Translations under genes and position numbers: made by a program
Shown: in pieces, positions 32,400 to 47,300 of the stretch
How positions within the stretch are numbered: the stretch's first letter is position 1
How the letters are laid out: the number at the start of each line of letters is the position of its first letter
Origin: Turbatrix aceti
Taxonomy: Eukaryota > Nematoda > Chromadorea > Rhabditida > Panagrolaimidae
DNA: 64,000 bases
Reading direction: 5' to 3'
Assembly (NCBI GenBank): GCA_963969345.1
Contig: OZ017769.1
Span: forward strand, 868,001-932,000
Notes under the pieces: model-generated
The model's input: the letters and a program-made list of their open reading frames with translations, nothing else
The model's database searches: none
What the model was told of the DNA's origin: nothing

Positions 32400-35300
32400 T
32401 CAAAACTCAGAATCCAAAAACAATGCAACACCAGCAATTGTCCACGTTGCTTTTTCACTGGCTGGACATGGCACAGAAACGTGACAAATAAATTCCTGAC
32501 GTGTCGTACTCGCATAAAGCGGCACTTGTATCGATGATCCACCGATCGAGTTGGCTTTCCCGTCTTCAATTGCCATCCACGATACGACCAATGCTGGAAC
32601 CGGTGACAGAGGAGGCGAACTTGCAGTCACTGGTCTCAAAGCAGTGCCGTCAAAGAGTGCTCCCTGGATTTTGAGTGGGGTTAGACTGAGCATCTCACCA
32701 CCGGGCGACTTGTCTCCAATGTTCCAGTTTGTCATGAATCTTAACGCATCCATGGAAACTCCCTTGGCGCGAGCTGATCGTTGACGGAGCGCATTGATGA
32801 CCGCTAGCGGGTGGAAGAATTGAAAGAGATTCGCCGTGCCCCGGAACGAACCAACCGCGTTGAATAGAGTTTGCATCGATTTTGCTTTGTACATGACGGT
32901 TTCCAGGTAGGGAGCAGGTGATGATGGACCGGTCCAAACGTTATCCCAGGCAGAAGGGACTTGATTGGAGCACAGGCTGTTTGCTGCGGAGATAGTCTTT
33001 GGATCGGGGACGATGACACCCTTGATACTTTTGCTGATTAATGTTAGTAGGCTGTGGATCGTCTTTGTCTGTAACGCAATACAAGATTATTTTAATTAAT
33101 CAGATTAAAATATTACAAAAAACCCACCAAATGAATTGCAAAAACAAATTCCAAGTAAATAATCTCGGCAAACGGATCATTGGTTGGCTTTTCCGGTGGT
33201 ACTTCCATGTTAAGAAGCGTCGTTCCTCCTTGATTAAGTTTCTTCCACAATGATAGCATCGGTCCAATGACTGCGTTCCACCTTTCACGATACGCGCTTT
33301 CTTCCGTAACCTTAGCAAATGTCAGCGTTCTGAGGTTATCAATTGTCTGATTGCTCTGCGCAATTTCGGATGAAAAATATACGTTGTCCGGTAAACCAAA
33401 TAGCTTTGGAGAATCGTTAACCGCTATCTTAGCATGGATATACTGTAGATATTCGGTGAAAGACCCCAACATTGGCACTTGTATACCAGGGGTGATCTCG
33501 GCCGATGTAGCTTTTCCCGAGACTACAGAATCGTTGAAGAACTTTTCCAGGTATGCCCGTAGGACGCCTATGTCGAGTTCGTTTTCCACCCTTCCTCCAT
33601 AGATGGCATTGTCTAACAACCCGCGTATCGTATCCCATCCTGCGCCTAGTCCAAGCTGAGCTTCCAAGCAAACCCTTGCTGTCCTCAAATCCGCGTTTGA
33701 GAATTCATAGGCCTTGAGCCAGGCTTGCGGTATGAAGGATCGTCTCTCCTGGAGAACTGCGTGGAGCCAACCAAGCGCAAACAAGGCTTGGAAGCCTTTA
33801 GGTGTTGGCTGTGATCTTCCGCCTTCTTTCCACTGGGTATACGTTCTCTCTAGGTTGTTTCTCAGTCCAGGAGGCGCTTCGAAGGTCATCTTGAGGGCGT
33901 CCTGGAGGAAGACCACCGGAAAGCCGGTATCTGCCTCTGCCGTTACCCAAAGCCGAAAGTCAGGCGATATTGCCGGGCTGCTGAGGGCTTTTTGAACGTC
34001 TCCGGCAAAAGTTGGAACCAGGTGCAGGTTGGACAGTATCACCCAGCCTCCGTGTTCGATTGCCGAACGAATTGCTTCCAGGGCTGGGGATTGCTGACCG
34101 TGTCCCATGGCTAGTAGTTTGACCTTGTCGGCTCCAACGATTCTTCCTCCAAGCTCGACCAATTCTTGGGTAGGATCGGCTCCCGTGGCCGTCAGCACAA
34201 GCAGTGCTTCTCGTTCCGAGCTTTCGTGCTTGTAGACGTCAGAAAATTCAATAGCAGGCGGATTGATGGATTCTATGCCGATGGCACTCTGCGCAAACCG
34301 GAGCATTGCCGAGTTGAGACGGTCCGGACGAAGGGCCTGGATAATGAGTAGTTTTTGGAATGGCGTGAGCTTGCGGACGACGTCGGTTGGGAAAGCGTCT
34401 TCACACGCTGCAGATCGGATGAATTCCGTCCACGTGCCTTGATCTTGGAGAGCCATGTTGTGGAAAAGTGTTGGTAGGTGAACTTGTAGTCTAGAGACGG
34501 CTGGTTTTCGGTCTTCAGGTAGCCAGGTGATGGATTTTATGACGTAATCTTGGTTTGAGGCCGTTGCCACGATAGCTCCGGTAAAGACTTCCCACTCCTA
34601 GAAATTGAGTAATTTTTGTGGTGTATATTATTATTTTAGAATGGTTTTGATATTGACTTTGACAAAAAATTCAATGTTAGAAACATTCGAAGATTCGAAT
34701 TTTTTTAAATGAGAATTTAGGTTAAATAGGTCAAACTCACGTTAGCCTCAAAGCTAGCAAGTCCAAGATGCCGAATAAAATGCATCGCAAACATGAGACG
34801 ATCTGCCTTGAACAACGCCCGACTGACGTACTCAAAGACACGTGTTCTTAGGTTTCTCTCGATGGTATCCAATCTCTTCGAAAAATTCTTATCCGTCTAA
34901 AACCCATTCATTTTACCTCCCTTTTTCTTTTCTCAAACCTTACCCTATCTTCGTTGAAAACCTTAGTAAAAAGTTTGAACAAAGTTCTGACGTTAAAGTT
35001 GTAAACATGGTTATGCCGGTGAAGATCGGAGAAGACAAAGTAGAGTCTCGCACATTTTTCGGCAAACGGTAGGTAAAGTGATCGCTTTTCATCGAGTTGT
35101 GTGTGGAGTGCCTCAGAAGTCTGTAGGGATTCATAGACCTTTTCTGCGTTTTGTTTTGATCGATTTAGGGAGTCCAAAAGTTGTGTATTCTCCAGTAAGG
35201 ATCCTTCAGCTGCTGCCAACTCAGCGAGCAGTTCCTGCTCCAGGCTATCTAGCTGCAGCCTCATGGCTTCCGTTTGACTCGTGATTTCTGCAGATTTTTC

Positions 35301-38300
35301 TTCGAGCTCTGGTTGTTCAATTTCGATTGCCATAGACAGGAGCTGTGATGCGAGTCCAGAACGAGTAGTTGTGTAGTTGAGCTTCACAACGCTGTCTTCG
35401 ACGAATCCCTCGAGTTGGAGTTGTTCATTCTTGGAGCATAGGTAGAGTCGGAAGTCATCGTTGACGTCGACAGCCTTGTCCCCGAGCTGGACTACCTGTC
35501 GGGTTCCCTGGGATGCAAAATCTTTTCTCAGGAGCGGGGCAAGAGCTTTGTCGACTTCAGAAGCATCGTCGACGATTATGGTTTTTCCAAAACGCACTCC
35601 GAGTTCGAGTTGGACGAGGAGATCCGGTTGATTACCTGAGAGGAGTTCTATGGATTTGGAACCCTTGTTTAGTGATCTGGAATGTGAAATAACTTTTTGT
35701 ATAGCCCGAGGTAGTAACTAGTGTTGCCGGATACTTGAACCGAAAACCGGAACCGGGCAGGTACTTGTTCCCGGTTCATGTATCCGAAAAAATCAATTTT
35801 ATTTTAAGTCTTACCTGACATAAGCTAACAAGAACCCAGCTACTTTGCCAGTCGGATCGACGATAAATGGTGTCTGGGTCGAGTTGAACAGAATACAAGT
35901 GTTTTCGATAGCCACCTGCGCATGGGGTAGTCCTTTGTTCTTCCAATTCAGTCGCTCGGTCTCACTGGACAGAAATCCGACAGAATCAAACGTAGCCGGC
36001 AGCTTCACCTCTGTTTTCCAAACTTTGAGCACCTCGGCCCGTTCGTCTTCGCTCGACGTGCCCAGAAAAGTGACGAAAGCCGCGGCAATCAGGCAGCATT
36101 TTTCCATTTGGTCCAGCTCCACCTGGAGGGCTTCGATTTGCTTTTGCCATCTCGCAAATTCTCCCGACAGTCGATCGACGAGGGTGGCGGCAATCGCAAT
36201 GCTGGCTTGTTCCTTGTCGAGGTCAATTTTGATCTGGGTGGCCTCTTTCATTAGATCTTCGAAGTTGGCCTTCAGCATGTCGACTTTTTTGTCTATGGTC
36301 ATGAGACCCTTTGAAAGCTTGCTCATCTGCTTTTCGGCACGTTCGAGATTCTTGACAAGTGTGTTTTTCTCGTTTTCCAGAGGCGCGATTTGTTCGATGA
36401 TGGACGCGTACTGTAGATTGGCGACCACCCACGCAGCGAGTGGCGCAGCGGCTACAGAAGCCCTCTTCGCGTTCACTGGATCAAACGAGCTTGCCTTTGC
36501 CTTGATGAGTGTGCCAACTTTCTTCGCAACGTCAGGCGTGATTCTGCGTGCATCAAAGTTGATAATTTCGTCTTTGACGCCGGTTTTTGCGAGAAATTTT
36601 CTCATGGCTTCCCACGAGGTGTCTAGGATGCCCATGTACAGCAGTACAGCTTGCAAGATGTCTCTGATGGATTCGGGTGGTGCTCGAAGTGATCGAATTT
36701 CCGATAGGGATTCTGACTTTATGGAGCCGACTGCTTTGCGGGCTTCTGCGAGGAGCGGTTCTACCTCGGCTAGCTGAGTGTCTATTAGGCGTTTTTGTTC
36801 TTCGATTCGAACGTTTTCCTTTTCTCTGGCCTCCTTGAGTTGCTCCATGTCTGCTTTCTGGTCTGTGGCCCCAGTCATGGATTGGGTAATCTCAGCCAGA
36901 GCCCGATTGGCATCGGCTTGCTTTTCCGCTAGCAATTTGGACTTTTTCGCCGCTTTCTTCTGCATTTTGCCCACAGCATCCCGAGTCTCGGTCAGCTTTG
37001 ACACTCCAGACTTCAGACGATCGTACCTAGCCTTGACAGTATGTCTCTTTCCCGTGTAGATGGCGCAAAAGTTGTCTAGGAACGCAGCAAATCTCGCTGG
37101 AGTTCTCACAGAGGGTGGAGCGGTGTCCAAAAGATGGGTGAAGGAAGCGACAATATCCGGGCGCGTTTCTATCCCAGCTTTTGCAAATGTGAGCTCTGTC
37201 ATCTGGATGAGTGTTCCTGGGAGGAAAGCATCGAGCCATACCACCGAGCAGTGCTTGTAGAGAGATGGATTGACTGCCAGGAGGCCTGAGAGACTGGACT
37301 TGCCAGAATCCATTATCAGTGCTACGTGGAGATTTTGCCGGACTTCTGAAAAACAATGATTTTTTGTTTCAAAGTTTTTTGAAACCAACTATAAGCAAAG
37401 TAGTCTTGCATCCCCGAAGTAACGTTATCTTGTAGCGCGGCATTCTGAAGTGACGTTGCGAATTGGTCAAATTCCTGAGCTGTAAAAATTCCAGGCACAG
37501 ATCCTGCCGAGATGATACTGTTGATACACTGGATGAAAGTCGGCTCGACGAGTTGAAAGTCCTCGATGATAAGAACTACCTGTTCGTTGTCGACTGCGGC
37601 CCATTGCATTGCCTTAATTAATTGATTAATTCATTAAAAACAAATGAGTTAATTGTTTAATTAAAAAATATACCTGCTTCAAATCATTATAAAAATTCTT
37701 CAAAGTATACACCGATGACACGTGAGGTGAGAAAACGTGAACCTGATGCATGTGAGCGACGAGGCCGACAGCAGCCCGTCGACCCATGCCCCCGCGTCCG
37801 GCAAGTAGCCAGGAACTCCCAGGAGCTGTCAGGAGTCGGTCAATCTTCATGCAGAGCTCGATGAGCTCCGGATGAAGAGCATGACCGAAATTTGTGACTT
37901 CAAATTCTGAAAATACAACTGATTAGTGCTTTGTCAACCATCGGGATCCATTACCGTAACGAGTAATAGCTTTCTCAAGTTGTTGTCTGTAGTCTTGGAT
38001 TCCAATGTGTGACAGAGGTTTTCCCACTGAATTTACAAGGTTGAACGGCCCAGGATTTGTAACGTAGAACGAAGAAATATCGATCCGTGATCCAAAAACA
38101 TCCTTCAAAATTGTGTCAAAAGTTGATTTGTGTGCTGCATTGATCAGTCGATCTCTGAATATTCGACACGCTTCAAAGATGAGTGCTTTGCTGAGTTCGT
38201 CTGTTCCATTTGATTCTGAAATAGTTTCACCGTTTAAAAAATTCCGACGGTTTAAACTCACTCGAAAACTGATATCGCTGCAATCCAACAACCCACGCCG

Positions 38301-41300
38301 TCAAATCCAAAGGAGAGAACGAGTAGTGAATGTGATCACTTGCTCGAAAGGCTTTTGCCACCTGAACGAACGTTGCCACCATCTGTGATGCAACATAATC
38401 CGGCCTGACTGCATTCCCTACTGCGGCCTCCAAAATCGGTGCAAGGTAAACCGAGTAGATTGCTATGAGCTCTTCTTCTGTAGGCGTCTCGACGACGACC
38501 GCCCTCATCAGAGACAGAAACCTCGGCGGAAGCTCGCACTTCTGACCGTCTCCTGCAGCCACGCTGACAACCACCTGCACGTTCTCGAGTCCAATCCAGT
38601 CCAGTGATTTGTCGTAGTACCCCTGATAGGCTAGGATCTGTTCGATGAATGCAACGAGCGTAGACGTGCCGTACTTGTCGACGGCACAGAGATTAGGTGA
38701 CTTGAGGAATAACACCAAGTTGTCTCTCTCTTTTGGCCGGAGTGTTCGTCCGTTTGAACTGCTGACCTGCATGCAGTGCTGCGCTAGAATTTGTTCGACG
38801 TGCTCGGCGGCGGTTTGTGCACTGCAGTGCACGGTAGCGATGATGGAGTGGTGGTCATCGTTGAAGCAGTCTTTGAGAAGTTGTTCCTTGCCACAGCCAT
38901 CTGGGCCGAGGACGATGAAGGGTTGTCTGTTTTCGGGATCTAACCAGGACATAATCTGGAATTTTAGTTAGGATAAGGCTGCGAAAACTTAGAAAAAAGT
39001 GCATCGTTTGAATGAAACTGTATCGTGTATCGCATGTGATACACATACCGGTTTAACGAAAAACGATACAATTTTTTTATAGTTCCTCTGTTTTTTTTAA
39101 ATAAAACTCACTGTGTCCTTTGCAGCCTGTGCCCTAGCAGTTGACACAAAAGGCCTCCTATTGGCGTGCTGCATGTCTTCGATCCGCACACTGATGCTAA
39201 AGTCATCCGAAAAAGCCGCCAGTGACCCGGTCCGCGCATCACTGTAGACATTCATCGGAAGCCGGGGATCTGGCAGGCTTTGTGGAGAAACTATGCTTTC
39301 GGCAAGCTTTCTCCTGCTTTCAGCAGCCGTGTGCGGCATAAGACCGCGTAGACAGCCGATGAGAAAGTCATTTTTTGTCTTGATTCTTCTTCCTAGGTGG
39401 CTTAGAACGTTCTGAACGACGGAGACTCTGCTGACTTGTAGATTTCGATTTTGGTTCGCCATCTGGGCAGCGAGGGCCGGTTCCAGGGAATCCTTGATCC
39501 ATTCTCCAATAGTTGGTGGCAGGTCTTCTACTTTGGTTCCGGTGCAAAAAGCTCGGATGACATCCTTTGAATCCAGATCTTCTTCACTGATGAAGATAAC
39601 TCCCATTCGGGAAATCGTGGCGGGAGATGCAAATTGAAGGTCATCGGTTTCGAAGATAAAATTAACGTTGTCACCAAACTGAATTCTCTCGCCCGAAGGC
39701 ATCGTTAGCAGCTTGTTGTCATCCAGCACGGAGTTGAGCGCCTCAATCCATTCCGGATCAATGTCGCCGTCACAGACAATCCACGTGGACTTGGACGAGT
39801 CTTTGACTACCTGCCGCGCTGCCATGGTCATGACTCCGTCTGTCCACTCACGGGTATCGAGATCCATGCTGCCAAGCAGACGGGTACGGGGCATGGATTT
39901 GGGGTTCAGGATAAACGCTTCGATTGGCTGGTGGTGCAGCGAGGCTAGCGCCTGGCGAAGGACTTTCCAGAGTGTCGACTTGCCACTTCCTGGGGGACCG
40001 ACTATGACGACACCTGTTCGTTGGCGGAGTTGTTCGAAGAGTTGAAGCATTTTGTGAAGCTGCAATCGAAAAATTATTTTGCCAAAATTTTTTTAAATTT
40101 GTTCGCATTACAAATTAAAATCATATTTTTTATAAACTTTATACTGACCTGTAAATCTGTCAACGGCAATCCCATCGCTTCACCTGCTTCCTTCAACTTG
40201 GCATTCATATCCACAAATTCTCCAAGTGATTTGTTAACAGCTGGAAAAATATCATCCAACAACACTCTAAATCTCTTTGAATCTGCGAACGTTAACTTTG
40301 ATAGCGTATTGAGCATGAGCGTCTGAACAGCCACCCTCTCTTCCGAATTTTCTTCGTCCTTCGGCTTTCGAATTGCATCTCCACAACCTTTGAGCACTGT
40401 TTTGAGTGCCCGAAGACCCCAGTCATAGTGCTGCTGGCTGGAGAGCATCTCGCGTGATAGCCCGAACGCCGCAATCAGCTTTCTTGCTATGACTTTGGCC
40501 GTTCGGAAGCCTTCTGCGTGAAGTAAGGTCTCTGCTATAATTTCGTTGTCTGGCACTGACATGACAACCGGTCGGAAGAGTTGTTTGAGATTGTCTGGAA
40601 GTTGTTGGCGTCCACCGTATCCTTTGCCTGCCGGGTTGAGGGTAACGAAGATAGCGGAGTTGTGATCCACGGTGACTGATCGCTCGTTGAGGATGCATGT
40701 TTTTTGACGACCTCGAATTGCGTCTTGGATGACCTAAAATTGTTTTGAGTGTTAAAAGGCAACAGCTATATGCTATGATATTTTATATAATATGTACAGC
40801 TTAGTATGACGTTTAAATATTTGGATCGGAAGCTAAAAAGGTCAGTAGGACATCCATTTTTTGAAAAAAACTATGCTTTTAAAAAAGCAAGGTGTTTCAT
40901 TTTGTTTATTTCAGGCAGACAAACAACCCTACTCGATTAGACGATTTGGCTGTTGTGGTTACCCCACTTGTTTAGTTACCGCCCTACACAACGCTGTACA
41001 TCATTTTTTTTCAAATTCAAGGAGAAGATTTAGGTCGGTCGCCACCTTTGTTTTGTGTGTTGTGTAGCTTTGTTTGTCTTTGCCAAATCTAGACACACCA
41101 GCTAAACGCAGCTAAACAATGCGTATAGCTAAACGACGTTTAGCAGCTAGGCGGGTCAGTGTTGGTTCAAATCACAGACTTCTTGCTACACAAAACCTTG
41201 CAACAAGATGCGCATAGAACGACGGCATGTGCACACCAAGGTATTGCATTTTGTTTCTCAGCACGGATACCACAGCGATCGTCTTTTTCCATGCGCTTTC

Positions 41301-44300
41301 ATTCACCACACTTTATGGTGCATACTAGCTAGGCAGCGATGTGATCCCAGGCATGTGTGCAAAAGTTTTTGTACAAACAACGGCGGTTTGTGGCACGACA
41401 TTGTGTCCCTGTCGCGAAAACGATTTGCTTAGGACACAGGTGCGTCTGTGCAAGCTTAATGGAGACGCACATCTTATTGTCCTGCAATCGCTATCACCAT
41501 CTGTGTCAAAGAAACAAAATGCAATACCTTGGTCAGTGTTGGTTCAAATCACACTTTCTGCTTCACAAAATGCAACACCTTGCTTACAAGTTAGAACGAC
41601 GGCATTTTCACACAGAACGATGGCATGTGAAAAGAAGCGCGCAAATAAACATGCATTTATTTTCATTAAACCTGTATAACTTGGCCGGCGTCTATAGCGT
41701 ATACGAAAATACATTCATGAATGGATGCGTTCATTTATTTATTTATTTACTGTTTATGTACTTTATGCACAGAAAGCGACGGTGTTCGTTGTTTCTGTCG
41801 CGCTTTTTCTTACTTTTTGAATACTATTACCTTTTCGGGCCCAACTGGTTCGTTTTAGAGTCTGATCTGGATACTACAGTAAATATATGTACAATATATA
41901 TACAAACATTTACACTTCAACAATATATAACTTTTTAGTAGTACAATTTTACATACCAACAATTCCTTATTTTTACCAAATGTTTAAATTTTTCTAATCC
42001 AAGTAAACCCTCCTAAACCAACCTGAACCTGTGAAGACACAGCAGAAAGCACTCCCTTGTCGAGTCTGTTAAACTCGTCAAAGCATCCCCATGCTCCGCA
42101 TTGGATCAATCCAATAAAAATCCTGCCGATAGATTGTACGTCAATTCCTTCATCACAATTAAACACCAACACCTGTCGACCCAACAGGTTAGCCAGTGCC
42201 TTGACGGATTCTGTCTTCCCGGTGCCGGCTGGTCCGTAGGGATTGCCCCCGAATCCCAGAGCTAGGGCCTGGGTAAGAGTGAGATAGCACTTGTCCGTCA
42301 GTGGCGTGTGTACGAGCTTTGGAGCGTTTCCCTGATACTCAAAGGTGTACGCGAACTGTGCGTTGCATTGTCGAACGATGACTGTGCCGGATTCAAAGTA
42401 GAATCTAAGTTGCTTTTGCCAGTGCCATCCTTGGGGTGTCGTAGTTTTTGTGTCTTCCATTTCTTGGACAACATGGATGTGGTGGATGACATCCAAGACA
42501 ATAGCCTTAAGTTTTAACTGCAGAACCCGATCATCCACTTTGCTTTTGGTCATCAAAGCCAGGTGTTCTGTGAGTTGGTCTTTAAGAGCACGCAGCCCAC
42601 TGGTAGATCCGTTTAGAGCAGCCTCGACGTCTCTACAGAATCGGACTTCTTCTGCGAGACACAGCACCTGTGAAGGATACTTGCCGGGGTCGAGTTCCTT
42701 TTCACTCAGACAGTCAGCGACCAATTTCCTTAGCGTGGACTTCATCTCATTTGACAGCTCGGCTAACCAAAGTTCGACCTGTGGCACAATTCTCACAGAT
42801 TTTGCGAGTTTGACAGATTCGCCTTCTGCGGAAACCATCACTTGGATGGTTTCATTTTTGCCGTCGAAAATGACCCTGTCGATTCCCTGGAACAATTTTT
42901 TGAGGTGTGATTGGATGACTGCCGGATTCGTGGATTGACCGAGAATTTCCAACAAGTCGTCGTCTCCCAGGAAGTAGAATCTAGGAAAAGCGGTTCTTTT
43001 CTGTTCGAGAAACTCATTTAGGGCCTTCTGGCAGCGATTGAGTTGGTCGATGGTCTGCTCGAGGATTCGTCCAAGGCTTGATCGGGAGCAGAGCGCAACT
43101 AGTCGGGGATCTTTGGCTACGTCCTGCATGATGACGCGAAATTCGACGTCCACGCGGTTGAAGCGTGTCGATTCGGAAGGCAGAGAGCCGCGGCCGAAGA
43201 TTGGCTCGAGATAGACCCATTTTCGTTGGATTTCGTTGAGTGATTGGAGGTAGGTGTCTAGATCAGAAACCCTAAAAAATATGTAAATAGTTTTTAAAAG
43301 TATGACAAAAAAACTAAGTTTTAAAAATGCTTGCATTTCGATAAAAAACTGTACCGTTTCTCCCAGATAGCAGTCTGATCCCTAAACTGTCCGTAATACG
43401 GTGAATTCTTCAGCGACTGCAACAGCGCCTGATTGTCCTTAATCTGATTGAGCGCTTCTCTCCACTCTCTGATAATCTGAATCGTCTGTCCATTCGAATG
43501 CTTGTACGGTGTCAGGACAAACTCGGACTGCGCGGCCCACACCTCGAGTTCCTGTATGGCTTCCCGGATCGCAACTTCTCCCTGCGCTCTGCTATTCAGG
43601 CTCTTAAGCTGCTCAACGTTATCCATAATGCCCTGCTGCACGCTCAGCAGGTCCGCGAACTTCAACTTATCCAGTGTCGTGCCTTTTGGCAGTTTTACGA
43701 GTCGGAAGAGCTCAAGCCAGTGATCATTGCTCAGAACATCGCCTCGACAGTACTTCAGACAGGCAGAAAATTCTCGGAGTTGTTCGATGTCCTTCTGCAG
43801 CCTCAGTGTGACGGGGGTCACTGGAGTTGCTTTGAGTGTGTCTTGCCAGGTCTGGAGAAGTTCGTCGAAGACAAAGGTTTTTGAACGAAACAAAATCCAT
43901 TCTTCACCGGCCATTGTGGCGAGTTCTGTGGTAAAGCGTTCGTAGAGGAGATAGTTGGCTTCAAAATTGGCCAGGTCGGATTCCATTTCGTCAAGTTGTG
44001 GGAATTCTGGAGCTTCAACGCCAAATTGGGTGCAATCGTTTCTGGAAATTTGAAAATTAGAATTTTTTTAGAATTTTTTATTGTTTGTTTGGAAATGTGT
44101 TGATTGCATTTGATATTTACACTGGCGAAACCCAAAAAAAAGTGTATCTTATTCGATATTTTTGTCACAAAAGTGTGTCGTATTTGGTACCCTTCCCTTT
44201 ACCTCCTAAAAAACTTACATAATTTTATCTTTGACTGCATTGATTTCATCAAACTCAAGTCTTTTCTCTTTTATAAAGTCCAGTGCCTTCGATAGCGCGT

Positions 44301-47300
44301 TTTTGTCTTCGCTCAGCACCTCAGTCTTCGGCTTGAATTGATGCCATCGAGCGACCAGTCGATGGGCTTCTGTCTGCGCTGCTCCTATCCTCTCACCAAC
44401 TGATACCTTGAGTGCCTCGAGTTGATCCCGGATGACTTCTTCGTGTCCTTCCAGCATTGCGCCAAACTTTTCAAACTGAGCTTTGACGCCTCCCAGCGCT
44501 TCCACACCTCCGCCACCGACCGTCCTTAGAAGAACATTTTTCTGCTCCATAATTACGATGGCTTCTGAGAAATCTTTCTTTTGGGTGTTCAATCGAAGGT
44601 GATTCTGATTTGCTTCTGCGACTTCTTCCAGGGTCATTGGACGGGAAGATAGTAGGTCTATCGCTTCGGTCAGTGTCTGAGACATGGCCTGAACCTGGGT
44701 AACAATCGAGTTTTTCAGCGTCCAAGCCAGAGAATCGTATAGACGATGGAGGAGGTCATCGATGCCAGATTTAAGACCGGATGTTGACACGACGACGCAC
44801 TCGATGCGGATTTCGTTGGGTAGACGTTCGGCATCGCGGCCGCGTTGCTTGAGATCTTTGAGTTGATCTTCCCAGTCGACGGCATGGGTAAAGTTTTGCT
44901 CGATTGCGTCTTCGACGTTGATTTGACTGAGAATCGCCCATTCTGAGAAGGATTCTGGGAGTTCGGATACTCGGCTGAATAAGACTTCTGCTTGCTCGTA
45001 GGTGCCTGAGTAGAGTTGGACATTTTCCTCTGCTATGGCACTAAAAGTTTCACTTTACAAATATTCAAAAAATGCATAATTTGTTTTAAAAAGTGTATCG
45101 TTTTTGTTTACAATAATCTGTGTATCATATGCGATCCACTTTTAACAAAAAATATCTGTTATCGCATACGATACACCAAAAACCGATACACTTTTTGAAA
45201 CAAAAGTTACACTTTTTTTTTCAAAGCTTACCCAAAGAAGCTCCCATCCGCCTGAATGCCTCTGAACTTCCTAGGAATAAGCAAAAACTTCTGCAACTCC
45301 TGGTAGTACTTTTCCTTGAGTTCCTCAACCGGTGGTCTAAGCTGCACCCTTTGATCCTTGAACACAAGCTGCGCGTTAACAGTTGGAATCTGTTGTTGCA
45401 GCCTGAGTAGACCGGCTTGAAACTGCACTTCTAGGACCTTGTACAGCTGAGCGTCCCAGAAGATGGCCCACGGCCTCATGTTTGCCTTGTTAGGGCAGTA
45501 CCTTTCTTCTTCCGCGAACTTTGATCGTATCTCGCCCACCGTAGTATGCCACCGAGCTTCGTCCCGAAAGAGGTCCCAATTGAGAAGTTTTCCGACTTTT
45601 TCTGTAATTTCTGCGTGGATTCTTCTCAGACGACGGTTGTGGGACGTCAATTTCTGCGCCGCAGCCTGGAGTTTGTCTGTGTAGTCCTGGAGTGCCTGTG
45701 GGTTGTCCCAGGTGACAGTCTCCTCCGCTTTTTCATGGCTTCCGGGCAGGGCTAATCGCTCGAAGGCCAGTGCTTCGTCGATCATCATTGCCTGCTGACA
45801 TGGCAACATCTGTTCTTCGATCGTGTTGTAAAAGTGCGCAACTTGTTTGAGCAGAATTCCATGCCGATAGAACTGTTCACCTGTATTTGTTACCTGCATG
45901 ATCTTAGATGGTATACCGTAGCCCAGGCTCTGTAGCTGTCTGACTTCTCTGAGAAGAGCGACCAATCGATCCGAATAATTCACCCGTAGTTGTCCTCTTT
46001 CCCGCTCCAGAACCATGAGTTGCCCCGAAGTTTCCAGAGCAATGGAATCCGCTCCATCGATGGCGTGGGTCACGTCCCTCGACCAAGAATCGAAGTGCTC
46101 GGATTCAGCATTGGTGATTTCTTCGATGAATACTTTGAACATTCGTTCGAGGTGTGCAAAGTCAGGAAGGTCGTTTAGCATTACGGAACACGAATCACGT
46201 AGGTCGGTTGCTTGGACTCGTTGTTGTCGAAGCCACATCAGTTTTGCGGCGATTTCGGTCAGGTAGCGACCTTTATCGAAACTTGACTAAAAAACAAACT
46301 AATTGCTGGCATTATTTTTTGAACAAAACGTTGCAGAAAGTGTAACACGTTTCAATACTGTTTTGTTTGTCGAATGCGATACATTTCGAATATGTTTGCT
46401 ACAAAAAGTGTGTCACACTCGATACATTTGTTCAAAAAAATGTATCGATTTCGATACAATGTGCTCCTGTCAATGCTTTTTGTTTACAAAATTGTTGTTC
46501 TGCTCACCTGAAGTCGCTCCAAAAACTCTTTCTGCTGTCCTTGTATGTAATCTATAACCCGTGCCATGAGCGCTCCTCTTTCATTCTGGAGCTTGGTCTT
46601 GACATTGGACAGTGATAAGAAGTACTTATACCGTTGTAGATCATAAATGAGAGACGTTCCTTCCCTCTTCGTAGGCTGAAGCTGACTTCGTAGGCTAGGA
46701 ATGACCCTCTCGATAAACGGATCCAGTGCCCGTTCCACCGATAGCATTCTCGCCTTCCACAGCTTGTCGCCGTTCGGGCTGTAGACAACTGCGTTAAAAT
46801 TTTTCATAGCAACGTCCAGCGCTTCGAGAATCTGTTGGCGAGCAGATCGATCGCTGCTGAGAAGCTCGCTGAGCTGTGAAGCGAGCAGTCGAAGGGAGGC
46901 GATTTCTTCGAGACGTGCTTTGAATCCCCGCATGTAGGATAGCCGTAGGGGGTCGCCCTTCCACTCTCGGAGGCCAAAGTGCTTCCAGGATTGGGCGGTC
47001 AAGCCGTCTATGGTTAGTATCCATTGGTCTACGACTGATAGCGCGCTCTGAAAAAATTTGTCATCAATTTAAAAAAAAATTGTTTGACAAAGTGTATCGT
47101 TTTTCAGTCTGCATTGCATGCGATACACTCTGAATACATTTCTTATAAAGAGTTTTTTTTCATACAAATGATACACATATCAAACAATTTTAAAAATGAA
47201 CCTGAATTTCAAACTCGGCGCTTTCGCCCTTCCACAGTCCTCCTTGGGAAGTCGTCATAGCGGTCAACTTCTGACTAACAGCCTCGACTAGTTTATTTTC

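Noticed and set aside
35845..36777. 310-codon plus-strand frame
   Set aside because: Antisense shadow of the dynein-2 stalk exon.
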